Assembly (NCBI RefSeq): GCF_002243345.2
Contig: NZ_CP022655.2
Coordinates: 1,142,001 to 1,206,000 of the forward strand
Length of the DNA stretch: 64,000 bases
DNA from: Paenibacillus sp. RUD330
Lineage (GTDB): Bacteria > Bacillota > Bacilli > Paenibacillales > Paenibacillaceae
Reading direction: 5' to 3'
The notes beneath the pieces were generated by a model. That model was not told the origin of the DNA, searched no databases, and saw only the letters and a list, made by a program, of their open reading frames with translations. Both the position numbers and the translations under genes were made by a program. This document shows positions 35,148-46,246 of this stretch, in pieces. Positions within the stretch are counted from its first letter, which is position 1. Each line of letters opens with the position of its first letter.

Positions 35148-36459
35148 GTTCTGGACGGTCACCGGCTTTACGTTCCGCAACAAGGTCAAAGGCAAAGCCT
35201 TCCTCATCACGACGCTCATCCTGGTCCTTATTCTATCTCTGGCCATCAACCTTCCCTACATCATCTCGCTGTTCAAATCCGGCGGCTCGGACAGCCCGAA
35301 AACGATCGGGTACGCCTCCATGCAGAGCGACCTGGCCCAAAGCAGCGCGACCCCGACTCTCGTCGGCGATTGGGTCAAGGAATATTTCGACTCCCAGCCG
35401 GCAGGCCAGCAGAAGCTGAGGCTGGAGAAGATCGATGGAGGAACGAGCGCGGCCACGGCGGAAGCCGCTCTCAAGAAAGCCTTGACCGACGGGAAGATCA
35501 GCGGCTACATGCTGCTTGAGCCGAACAAGGAGACCGGCTTCTATTCCGCTCTTTTCAAATCCGAGAAGCTGCTCGACACTTCCTCGGTCGAAGAATTGAA
35601 AACCGCGCTGCAGATCGTCAAGGCGAATGCCGCCGGACTTACGGCTGAGCAGAAGACGCTGCTGTATGCGCCGGTCGACGTGAAGGCGCTGCAGATATCG
35701 GCGGACGGAACCGCCGAGGATGCCGGCCGCACGGCTTCCCAGCAGGGCGTCAATATGGGCATGGTCTATGCGGTCCTGTTCCTGCTCTTCATGTCGATCA
35801 TGGCGACGGGCCAGGTCATCGCGAGCGAAGTGACGACCGAGAAGAGCTCCCGCATCATGGAAGTGCTGATCACGAGCGTGTCTCCGCTGAACAGCATGTT
35901 CGGCAAAATATTCGGCATGTTCCTGGTCGGCCTGCTCCAGATCGCGATCTACGTGGCGGCAGTCCTCATCAACATCCAGCTCCCGACCAACCGGGAAGCG
36001 CTCGGCAATCTGGATATCCATCTCAGCGACGTCAGTCCCGACCTTCTCCTCTTCGCTCTCTTGTTCTACCTGACCGGCTACTTCCTGTTCGCAACGCTGT
36101 ACGCGGCTGTCGGCTCCCTGGTCAGCCGTACCGAGGATCTCGGCCAGGCGGTCATGCCGCTCACCTTCGTATCGCTCGCCGGGTTCTATCTGGGCATCTT
36201 CAATCTGGCGAATCCCGACAGCATGCTGGTCAAGGCCGCTTCGTTCATCCCGTTCTTCTCGCCCTATGTCATGGTTCTGAGAGTGGGCGTAGGCCATGTG
36301 GCGACATGGGAGGTGCTCGTCTCGCTCGGCATCATGCTGGTCAGCATCTACGTGTTCGGCTGGCTGTCCGCCAAGATCTACCGCACCGGCGTTCTGCTCT
36401 ACGGCAAGCGGCCGAGCATCAAGGAGCTGCGCAAAGCGATGAAGGCTTATAAAATCTAG
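35140..36459 (+). CDS. ABC-2 permease (YhaP/NatB-like)
   Basis: Permease of about 439 residues. One N-terminal helix (AFLITTLILVLILSLAINL) is followed by a large extracytoplasmic domain of roughly 170 residues, then five or six helices. The conserved ASEVTTEKSSRIMEVLITSVSP motif of NatB/YhaP permeases precedes the second helical block. It partners with the preceding ATPase, and Na+ or organic compound export is the family role. ATG 35140 lies 7 bases after AGGTG. The gene ends 32 bases before a hairpin terminator. Confidence 0.85.
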   Translation: MNEFWTVTGFTFRNKVKGKAFLITTLILVLILSLAINLPYIISLFKSGGSDSPKTIGYASMQSDLAQSSATPTLVGDWVKEYFDSQPAGQQKLRLEKIDGGTSAATAEAALKKALTDGKISGYMLLEPNKETGFYSALFKSEKLLDTSSVEELKTALQIVKANAAGLTAEQKTLLYAPVDVKALQISADGTAEDAGRTASQQGVNMGMVYAVLFLLFMSIMATGQVIASEVTTEKSSRIMEVLITSVSPLNSMFGKIFGMFLVGLLQIAIYVAAVLINIQLPTNREALGNLDIHLSDVSPDLLLFALLFYLTGYFLFATLYAAVGSLVSRTEDLGQAVMPLTFVSLAGFYLGIFNLANPDSMLVKAASFIPFFSPYVMVLRVGVGHVATWEVLVSLGIMLVSIYVFGWLSAKIYRTGVLLYGKRPSIKELRKAMKAYKI

Positions 36460-36491
36460 AGCTTGACAACCAAGATGAGCTTCCAGAATCT

Positions 36492-36517
36492 AAACCGGCC
36501 TATGCGGCCGGTTTTTC
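36492..36517 (+). terminator. Terminator of the ytr/yha-like operon
   Basis: AAACCGGCC (36492-36500), a short loop and GGCCGGTTT (36506-36514), followed by a T-run. Confidence 0.85.
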
Positions 36518-36769
36518 TGCTGTTCGATTTCCACCATGATGAGATCTTGTGCCGTCCTTCGTACAGGTCCGTTATGAAAAGGCTATGCAAATAAGCCCAA
36601 AAGCTATTTAATGAAAAAGAGAGAGATAGCTCTACATATTCAAATAAAATTAATTTAACTTGAGTGGAGAGATTTGCCGATAAATACGATAGCTTCAGTG
36701 CCCTTTGCTCCCTCTCTCAAGAAGAAGGGTCTACTTAGAAAATAAATCAATCAAGGAGAAAAGATAAAC
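36518..36769. other. AT-rich upstream region of the SLH surface-protein gene
   Basis: About 250 bases with no gene, much more AT-rich than the neighbouring DNA (for example around 36600-36660). It contains the sigma-D-like sequence listed separately and ends with an AAGGAGAAAAG ribosome binding site just before the SLH gene start. I see no other dyad of note. Confidence 0.5.
36656..36683 (+). promoter_or_regulatory. Possible sigma-D promoter of the SLH gene
   Basis: TAAC at 36656-36659, 16 bases, then GCCGATAA at 36676-36683. The Bacillus sigma-D consensus is TAAA-N15/16-GCCGATAT, so two positions differ. It lies 87 bases before the gene start. Confidence 0.4.
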
Positions 36770-39856
<3,087 letters not shown>

Positions 39857-39878
39857 AGTCTAATGGCAGAATAACAGG

Positions 39879-39913
39879 ATGAAGGAGCAGGCGGCATGAT
39901 CCTGCTCTTCATC
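39879..39913. terminator. Hairpin downstream of the SLH gene
   Basis: GATGAAGGAGCAGG pairs with CCTGCTCTTCATC with a one-base bulge. There is no T-run. It lies 22 bases after the SLH stop codon, ahead of the larger palindrome. Confidence 0.4.
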
Positions 39914-39943
39914 TATTCAGCACGGAGCTCGGCTGCAGGACAG

Positions 39944-39995
39944 AAACATAGAGAGAAGCCGCATACCGATCGGTATGCGGCTTCTCTCTATGTTT
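39944..39995. terminator. 52-bp perfect palindrome, bidirectional terminator
   Basis: Bases 39944-39969 are the exact complement of 39970-39995, centred on ACCGATCGGT, with AAA/TTT ends. It lies between the convergent SLH (+) and GGDEF (-) genes, nine bases past the GGDEF stop codon. Confidence 0.8.
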
Positions 39996-40003
39996 TCAAT
40001 AGG

Positions 40004-41635
40004 CTAGGCATCCTTGCCCGCGAAGGTCACCCTGTTCTTGCCTTCGCGCTTCGAGCGATACAAAGCCTCGTCGGCTTTGCGGATGACCGAGATCGGGTCC
40101 GGGTCGTCATCCGGCCATCGGGCTGCACCTACGCTGCAGCCGATTCCAATGGAATGGCCTTCAATCGCCAAGGGCTCATTGATGGCCTGGATGATCCGGT
40201 TCGCCAGAGCTGAACCGCCGGCCTCGGAATCGCTAGCGGACGTATAGAACACGGCCAGGAATTCGTCGCCTCCCAGACGGACCGCAAGCTCTCCCGCACG
40301 CATGCAGGAGCGGATTCTAGCCGCCGTCAGCTGCAGGAGCTGATCGCCGACTTGATGGCCGTACTTGTCGTTGACGGATTTGAAGCCGTCCAAATCCAGA
40401 TAGAGGAAGGTCAGAACCTTGCCGCTGCGGGCGGCGGCGACCGCATGGTCCAGATACGAATCCAGCGCGCGGCGGTTGGGAAGTCCCGTAAGCTTGTCCT
40501 GATGGGCCTGATTTTCCATCTCATCCAGCGCCAGCTCGGTCTTCGTCAGGTCCGTGACCAGGCGATGGAGGGTTTTCGACAGTATTTCGATGTCCCGGAT
40601 TCCCTTATGGATCGGGATGGCCGATGGCTCGCCCCGGAGCAGACCCTCGGCGGCAACCGTAATCCGTCTCAACGGGCGGGAGGCCATGCCGGCGGTGAAC
40701 CAGCCGGCGATCGCAAACAAGAGCGCGGTTATGACGCCGATTCCAATAATGAAATGCCGGATGCCGTCTACGGGAGCGAATGCGATGTCGATCGGCTGCC
40801 TGACGATGACGGTCCAGCCAAGTCCCTTGTAGTCCTGGTAGCCGTCTCCAAGCGCGTATCCCGTCAAATAGCTTTTCCCGTCGCTCCAGCGCTCCTTGGA
40901 ATAGCCGTTCTGGCCGGCTTGGGCTTTCGCCAGGCTGTCCAGGACAAGCGGCTTGCCCACCATGGCGGAGGGGCCGATGAGAACCGTGTCGTTGTTCCGG
41001 CTTACGACCAGAATATCCACATTTTCTTTGTGCTCTTTCAGGGGCTGCAAAACGGAAGCTTCGATCTCGCGCGCCCAAGCCCAGCTGAGATGGGCGGCAA
41101 GAACTCCCTGTACGTTCAAGGCCTTGTCGTAGATCGGCAGGCTGATATCGACGAACTGCATCGGCTCTCCCGTCGGATTCGGCAGAAGCTTGCCCAGCAG
41201 GACCGCCTCATGGACGTCCCCGATGAATTTTCCTTTTATCCCTTCCTGGAATACAGGACGCTTAGCGATGCTGGTGCCTGTCAAAATCCCGTCGGTGGAA
41301 GCGATGACCGTTCCCTTCGGGTCCATATAGCCAACCCACGTAAAGGATGGCAGGCTCAGCTTCAGCTGGTCCAGCAATGCGCGGATCTGATTCGGAGAGC
41401 CGGGATGCTGCAAAGCTTCCAGCTTGCTCAGCACATCCAGCTCGCCCGAGCGGGACCACATGAAGGAATCCATTTTATCCGCCATCTGATAGGAAGTTTC
41501 CGATAAGGATTGGCCGATCTGGGATTCGATTTCAACGGTTGTTTTGCTGCCGATCGACCAGCTCAGAGCTCCGGTCAGCAAAATAACGACAGCTGCGAGC
41601 AAGACAGCGAAAATAGATCGTAGAGAGTAAGACAT
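40004..41635 (-). CDS. Membrane diguanylate cyclase (Cache sensor, HAMP, GGDEF)
   Basis: Signalling protein of 543 residues. A first helix (LRSIFAVLLAAVVILLTGAL) is followed by an extracytoplasmic double-Cache-like domain (about 30-280, with FTWVGYMDPKGTVIAST), a second helix (IIGIGVITALLFAIAGWF), a HAMP-like linker and a GGDEF domain. The catalytic motif is RLGGDEF, preceded by DLDGFKSVND with the metal-binding Asp, so it should make c-di-GMP. The inhibitory I-site RxxD is replaced by RAGE, so product inhibition may be weak. There is no EAL domain. It is divergent from the AraC-type regulator gene, 133 bases away. Confidence 0.88.
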   Translation of the reverse strand: MSYSLRSIFAVLLAAVVILLTGALSWSIGSKTTVEIESQIGQSLSETSYQMADKMDSFMWSRSGELDVLSKLEALQHPGSPNQIRALLDQLKLSLPSFTWVGYMDPKGTVIASTDGILTGTSIAKRPVFQEGIKGKFIGDVHEAVLLGKLLPNPTGEPMQFVDISLPIYDKALNVQGVLAAHLSWAWAREIEASVLQPLKEHKENVDILVVSRNNDTVLIGPSAMVGKPLVLDSLAKAQAGQNGYSKERWSDGKSYLTGYALGDGYQDYKGLGWTVIVRQPIDIAFAPVDGIRHFIIGIGVITALLFAIAGWFTAGMASRPLRRITVAAEGLLRGEPSAIPIHKGIRDIEILSKTLHRLVTDLTKTELALDEMENQAHQDKLTGLPNRRALDSYLDHAVAAARSGKVLTFLYLDLDGFKSVNDKYGHQVGDQLLQLTAARIRSCMRAGELAVRLGGDEFLAVFYTSASDSEAGGSALANRIIQAINEPLAIEGHSIGIGCSVGAARWPDDDPDPISVIRKADEALYRSKREGKNRVTFAGKDA

Positions 41636-41768
41636 CGGGTGGATTCGATTCCTTTCTTGGCTTGTATCATCTTCTCAACCTTTATATCGGTTAGGTGCAA
41701 TGGACATGATAGCCATGCATAATAGAATCGATAGGGCTTAATATCTTTTTGAAACGGAGGCATCGGAT

Positions 41769-43412
41769 GTGAGCAAAGCTGCGGTCCCGGAATGGGTGGA
41801 GTCCCGTTTTCCTTTATATGCATTCGGCAGCATCCAATCGCTCTATGGCAGCGCGAAGCTGCCGCTCGAGGAAAGCTCAGCCGTGCTGGTATCCATCGCC
41901 GGCGGCAAAGGCGTCTTCAAGGCCGGAGATCGCAGCGGCGAGATCGCGGAGGGGAGCGTCATCCTTCTTCCGCCAGGCAGCGAGGCCGCTCTGATCGCGG
42001 ACCGTCTGCAGCCGCTCCATGCCTACTCCCTCTCCATCGGCTTCAGGGAGCAGAAGCGGCCGGCAGGGGAAATGATGCGCAAAAGCGGGATCGCCTCTAA
42101 TTCAGAGCTTCACTTCTTTCCTTATGAGCCGGAGATGGCTGCCCTTGTGGAGGAGCTGTACGTCCATCGCTCTCCGGAGAGCGAAGGCCGCCATGTCCGC
42201 AATCAGATCATCTTCCACGAGCTCGTTCTCGGGCTTGCCGAGCTGCTGGAATCCAAGGAGGCGGCAAGCCTGCAGCCTTCCATGGAACGCAGCTTGGCGT
42301 ATTTGGAAAATAAATTCAGCGACAAGATGACGCGGGACGCCTTAGCCGAAATCGCCGGAGTGAGCCCATCCCATTATTCCATTCTGTTCAAGCAGCTGAC
42401 CGGCTTCTCCTTCAATGATTACCTGTCGCGCCTTCGCGTTCATCGGGCCAAGGAGCTGCTTCTGAGCGGCTCGGGCACGCTGAGAGAGATCGCGCTCAAG
42501 GTCGGCTACAAGGACGAGTTCTACTTCAGCCGCCGCTTCAAGCAGCAGACGGGAATGCCGCCCTCGGCCTACAACCGGATGCCTTTTCGGCGCGTGGCCG
42601 TCATGATGACTCCTTATGCCAGCCATCTGCTGCTGCTCGGGCTGGAGCCGTCCGTCCTCATATCCGACAACAGCGAATATGTGAATGCGGAAGGGGTTCA
42701 GCCGCCGCAAGACATGACGTTCATTCATGCGGACAGCCCCGTCGAGCAGGTGAGGCCGGCTTTGCTCGCCCATGACATCGAGCTGATCCTTGCGGACAGC
42801 CGCCATCTGGACGAGCATGGGCTGCATGCCGCGCAGCTGCGTGTCGCCGCCCCGATCGCGGAGATTCCATGGATGGGAGTCGGGTGGAAGGAGCATCTCC
42901 GTCTTATCGCCCAAGTGATCAAGAGAACCGGGCAGGCGGAGCGGTGGCTGGCTGAATTCGAGGAGGAGGAACTGGCAGCCCGTGCACGGATACAGCATAG
43001 CGGAGCGGCGGGCGGGACGGTCACGATTGTGGTGATCAAGCCGGATCAACTGCTCATATATGGAGCACGCAATGTCGGATATGTCCTCTACGGCTCGCTC
43101 GGTCTGCAGCCGCCCGCCAAAATCAAGCAGGAGATGGATCGGCTCGGGGAACAATTCCATTCCATCCCTATTGAAATCCCGCAGCTTGCGGACTATGCGG
43201 GCGACCGGGTCCTAGTCATCGTGTTTCCGGATGTCAAAGGGTCGACAGCGCATTCCGAAGCGGTGCTGGGCTCAACTTATTGGGGGGAGCTTTCCGCTGT
43301 GCGCCGCAATGACATTCACTTTCTCGAGAAGGACGACTGGGTGCCGTACAATCCCGTTTCGATTCGATTGCAGCTTCAGCGGGCGGAGGCGCTTTTTGGG
43401 GGCAATCAATAG
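41769..43412 (+). CDS. AraC-type regulator fused to a siderophore-binding domain (Btr-like)
   Basis: Regulator of 547 residues. An N-terminal cupin-like sensor region (1-150) is followed by a double helix-turn-helix AraC domain at about 172-268 (LAEIAGVSPSHYSILFKQLTG; LREIALKVGYKDEFYFSRRFK) and a C-terminal periplasmic-binding-protein-like domain (about 275-547, FecCD-associated type). This fusion matches Bacillus Btr/YbbB, which senses Fe-bacillibactin in the cytoplasm and activates siderophore uptake genes. The GTG start at 41769 follows AACGGAGGCATCGGAT. The probable target is the binding protein gene just downstream. Confidence 0.88.
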   Translation: MSKAAVPEWVESRFPLYAFGSIQSLYGSAKLPLEESSAVLVSIAGGKGVFKAGDRSGEIAEGSVILLPPGSEAALIADRLQPLHAYSLSIGFREQKRPAGEMMRKSGIASNSELHFFPYEPEMAALVEELYVHRSPESEGRHVRNQIIFHELVLGLAELLESKEAASLQPSMERSLAYLENKFSDKMTRDALAEIAGVSPSHYSILFKQLTGFSFNDYLSRLRVHRAKELLLSGSGTLREIALKVGYKDEFYFSRRFKQQTGMPPSAYNRMPFRRVAVMMTPYASHLLLLGLEPSVLISDNSEYVNAEGVQPPQDMTFIHADSPVEQVRPALLAHDIELILADSRHLDEHGLHAAQLRVAAPIAEIPWMGVGWKEHLRLIAQVIKRTGQAERWLAEFEEEELAARARIQHSGAAGGTVTIVVIKPDQLLIYGARNVGYVLYGSLGLQPPAKIKQEMDRLGEQFHSIPIEIPQLADYAGDRVLVIVFPDVKGSTAHSEAVLGSTYWGELSAVRRNDIHFLEKDDWVPYNPVSIRLQLQRAEALFGGNQ

Positions 43413-43451
43413 TCCAAGCTGGTTTCCTTCCCGGCAATCAATAGTCCAAGC
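43401..43451 (+). repeat. 19-bp direct repeat, one copy spanning the regulator stop codon
   Basis: GGCAATCAATAGTCCAAGC occurs at 43401-43419 and 43433-43451, 32 bases apart. The first copy includes the last codons and stop of the AraC-type gene, so the second is a duplicated gene tail. Confidence 0.85.
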
Positions 43452-43495
43452 CCATTTCCCAACAAAAAGGCATGGCTCAACAAGCGATGCATCTC

Positions 43496-43535
43496 TATAA
43501 TAACTCATGTAAATGAGAATGATTTTCATAATCAT
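43496..43535 (+). promoter_or_regulatory. Promoter -10 and overlapping Fur boxes of the siderophore-binding protein gene
   Basis: TATAAT at 43496-43501 is a likely -10. TGAGAATGATTTTCA (43514-43528) matches the 7-1-7 Fur consensus TGATAATNATTATCA at all but two positions, and TGATTTTCATAATCA (43520-43534) is a second overlapping match shifted by six bases. This is the typical architecture of a Fur-repressed iron gene. Confidence 0.75.
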
Positions 43536-43580
43536 TGCTCGGCTGCATAGAGACCGCATCTAAAGGGAGAGAGTCATGTC

Positions 43581-44531
43581 ATGAAAAAGCTTTCCGTTCT
43601 ATCTGTCCTTGCCTTCGTCCTTCTGCTGAGCGCTTGCGGCAGCAATCAAGCCAACGACAACGCGCCTGCCGGCAACGAGAGTTCCCCGGCTCCCGCAGCG
43701 TCGCCCGCATCGGAAGCGGCAACCTTTACTTATCAGTCCGAGAGCGGACCTGTCGAGGTTCCGACTCATCCGCAGCGCGTCGTCGTGCTTACCCGGTTCC
43801 TGACGGGCAACGTCATGATTCTCGGCGTGCCGCTGGTCGGAGTGGACCAGATGTCCATGGACAACCCGAATTTCGCCGGCAAGCTGGACGGGGTGGAAGC
43901 TGTAGACGAGGAAAGCCTCGAAAAGATCGTGGAGCTGAATCCGGATCTGATCATCGGGCTCTCCGATATTAAAAACATCCATAAATTCAAGGAAATTGCC
44001 CCTACGGTCACCTTTACGTACGGAAAAGTCGACTTCAAGCAGCAGCAGCTGGAAATCGGCAAGCTGCTGAATAAAGAAAAGGAAGCCCAAGCCTGGGTAG
44101 ACGACTTCGACGCCCGCACGAAGAAAGCCGGAGAAGAGATCAAGGCGAAGATCGGCGCCGATGCGACGGTCTCGGTCATCGAGACGTTCAACAAGCAGCT
44201 CTATGTATATGGAGACAATTTTGGCCGCGGAACCGAAATCCTCTATCAGCAATTCGGCCTGCATATGCCGGACAAGGTCGAGGAAGCGACGAGCAAGGAC
44301 GGTTACTTCGCCGTATCGAATGAAGTCTTGAGCGATTATGCCGGCGACTATGTCATTTTCAGCAAAAACGCCGATGAAGACAATTCGTTCCAAACGACGG
44401 AAACGTACAAGAACATTCCCGCTGTCCAAAATCAGCATGTCTTTGAAGCCGACGCAAAAGCGTTCTACTTCAACGATCCTCTGAGCATGGAATACCAGCT
44501 GGACTTTTTCATCAAGCATTTTCTCGGCTAA
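43581..44531 (+). CDS. Iron-siderophore ABC transporter substrate-binding lipoprotein
   Basis: Periplasmic-binding-like lipoprotein of 316 residues (FecB/FeuA type). The lipobox is LLSACGSN at about residue 19, then an Ala/Pro/Ser-rich linker, then the two lobes joined by a long helix: PTHPQRVVVLTRFLTGNVMILG, EKIVELNPDLIIGLSD, FKEIAPTVTFTYGK and the C-terminal AFYFNDPLSMEYQLDFF. It binds a ferric siderophore outside the membrane. No permease or ATPase genes are adjacent, so it must work with components encoded elsewhere. Fur boxes precede it and a Btr-like activator is encoded upstream. Confidence 0.88.
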   Translation: MKKLSVLSVLAFVLLLSACGSNQANDNAPAGNESSPAPAASPASEAATFTYQSESGPVEVPTHPQRVVVLTRFLTGNVMILGVPLVGVDQMSMDNPNFAGKLDGVEAVDEESLEKIVELNPDLIIGLSDIKNIHKFKEIAPTVTFTYGKVDFKQQQLEIGKLLNKEKEAQAWVDDFDARTKKAGEEIKAKIGADATVSVIETFNKQLYVYGDNFGRGTEILYQQFGLHMPDKVEEATSKDGYFAVSNEVLSDYAGDYVIFSKNADEDNSFQTTETYKNIPAVQNQHVFEADAKAFYFNDPLSMEYQLDFFIKHFLG

Positions 44532-44561
44532 GCTCGGCGGCACCCATGAATCCGAGTTCCG

Positions 44562-44588
44562 AACCGGCCCTCTCGGCCGGTTTTTTTT
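44562..44588 (+). terminator. Terminator of the siderophore-binding protein gene
   Basis: AACCGGCC-CTCTC-GGCCGGTT followed by TTTTTTTT, 31 bases after the stop codon. Confidence 0.9.
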
Positions 44589-44673
44589 GATTCGGCTCCG
44601 CATGGGGAATTCGGGCGGCGGCATGGAAAAAGAGCAGATTTCGACAAAAATCGTTCAAATTTGCCATGAAAGT

Positions 44674-44701
44674 TAAAGAATGCATCGTTATATTCCGATA
44701 T
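44674..44701 (+). promoter_or_regulatory. Sigma-D (flagellar) type promoter of the chemoreceptor cluster
   Basis: TAAA at 44674-44677, 16 bases, then TCCGATAT at 44694-44701. This matches the sigma-D consensus TAAA-N15/16-GCCGATAT at all but one -10 position. It is 125 bases before the chemoreceptor start, and the upstream gene is closed by a terminator. Confidence 0.6.
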
Positions 44702-44826
44702 GTGTAATGTTTGCAGTCGATCCGCCGGGAGCGGAAAGGAGCGTCATCATCAACGAAAGCTCAACAAGCAACCTAGCATTCAGGCGGGGAGCAAACAGGC
44801 AACCATAGTCAGTAGAGAAAGCGGGC

Positions 44827-46062
44827 ATGATCATGAACAATCCGTTTACGGCCGGAAGGCCTCTGGCGCTTGCGTTTGCCGGATCGGCCGCGCTGATCGG
44901 AGCGGCATCGGGTATCGTCCATTTCGCCGTGCTGTCGCTTGCGGGCGCAAGCGGCCGCAGCGCCGCATGGGGCGGAATGCTGACCTTTGTCCTGGTTCTT
45001 GCGGGAGCGGCTGCCTTGGCAGCGCTCTTGCCGAAGATTCGCCGCCGCTTCGGCCTGGAGCCGGCGGCAGGCGAGGCTGAGGCTGCGGCTCCTGCACAGG
45101 AGCAGGAGCAGTCCCCGAGCACGGAGCGCATCCTGTCCTTGGCCAAGGAAGCGGCTGTCGCTTCCGGATCGCTCGTCCGGGACAATGAATTCTGCAAAGA
45201 TCTGGTGGAAGGAATAACGGCTTCCATCGAGCAGATCTCGCTCGGCAACGAGTCCATTGCAGTGGAATCCAGAAACAATATGGCCATGCTGGAGGAAGTC
45301 ACGAAGGGGATGGAGCATATCGCGGACTCCTCGATGTCTCTTGCCGAGGAGACCGCCGTCGTGGCGGAGACAGCCGACCAGGGAGCCGCGGTCATCGACA
45401 ATGCGGTCTCCCAGATGAACATTGTGTCCGAGCATGCCGCGGCTTCGTCCGAAGCGTTGTCGGGAATGAGCGGCTTGAACGAGGAGATCGAGAAGATCGC
45501 TCACGTCGTGAGCCAGATTTCCAGCCAGATCAATCTGCTTTCCCTGAATGCGGCGATCGAGGCTGCCCATGCGGGCGAATTCGGCAGGGGCTTCTCGGTC
45601 GTCGCCAGCGAGATTCGGCAGCTGGCCGAGCAGTCCTCCTCTTCGGCCAGGGATATCGCCAAGACGGCTGCGGATATTCGAAGCTACTTCCGGCGTTCCT
45701 CCGAGGCGATGACCCGTTTCAACGTGGAGCTGCAGTCCGGGGTGAGCAGCGTGAACTCGGCCGGGCAGGCATTCCATGAGATCGTCGGCCTGACGGGGAG
45801 CGTATCCGAAAAGGTTCAGGAAATATCCAGCGTCACGCAGCAGATCAACGCTAGCACGGAAGAGATTTTGACCTCCGTCCGCGGAACGTCGGAGAGCACG
45901 GAGGTGGCGCTGGCCGGCTCCAAGGAAATCGCCATGTGCGCGGAGGAGCAGCTGGACGCCATGACGCAGTCGCTCGATTCGGCACGCTTGTTGAGGCAGC
46001 AGGTGCTGGCCATCCAAGAAGAAGCATCCCGCCATGAGGCTGATCATGAAGAAAACAGATGA
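44827..46062 (+). CDS. Methyl-accepting chemotaxis-type signalling protein without a sensor domain
   Basis: 411 residues. Two hydrophobic helices lie at the N terminus ([23 protein letters not shown]-type and [18 protein letters not shown]-type segments), separated by only about ten residues, so there is no extracytoplasmic ligand domain and no obvious HAMP. After an Ala/Glu-rich linker comes a complete MCP signalling hairpin whose tip is [20 protein letters not shown] followed by [18 protein letters not shown]. It should talk to CheA/CheW. Input may come through the membrane helices or a partner protein. It is the first gene of a putative five-gene cluster. Confidence 0.85.
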   Translation: MIMNNPFTAGRPLALAFAGSAALIGAASGIVHFAVLSLAGASGRSAAWGGMLTFVLVLAGAAALAALLPKIRRRFGLEPAAGEAEAAAPAQEQEQSPSTERILSLAKEAAVASGSLVRDNEFCKDLVEGITASIEQISLGNESIAVESRNNMAMLEEVTKGMEHIADSSMSLAEETAVVAETADQGAAVIDNAVSQMNIVSEHAAASSEALSGMSGLNEEIEKIAHVVSQISSQINLLSLNAAIEAAHAGEFGRGFSVVASEIRQLAEQSSSSARDIAKTAADIRSYFRRSSEAMTRFNVELQSGVSSVNSAGQAFHEIVGLTGSVSEKVQEISSVTQQINASTEEILTSVRGTSESTEVALAGSKEIAMCAEEQLDAMTQSLDSARLLRQQVLAIQEEASRHEADHEENR

Positions 46063-46246
46063 TGGAATGATTCAACCCTTGCCGGAGAAGGCCGTTCCTT
46101 TCATGGAAGAGCAAGGGGGCGCCGGTCCGGCGATCCCGGCCTCCATCGGAAGCCTGCCCGAGCATGCTTCGGCGCAAGCCGCGAAACGGAACGCCCAGCC
46201 GCCTTTTACAGAGAAGATATATAGAATCGGAGAGTGGATTCGATGA
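46046..46246 (+). CDS. Possible small coupled ORF between the receptor and the ThDP enzyme
   Basis: Reading frame of 66 codons beginning [15 protein letters not shown], overlapping the end of the receptor gene and ending with a TGA that overlaps the ATG of the next gene (ATGA at 46243-46246). The product would be Pro/Ala-rich with no recognised domain. There is no clear ribosome binding site; the overlap alone suggests coupling. The 180-base gap it fills is otherwise unexplained, but it may be a chance frame. Confidence 0.3.
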   Translation: MKKTDDGMIQPLPEKAVPFMEEQGGAGPAIPASIGSLPEHASAQAAKRNAQPPFTEKIYRIGEWIR

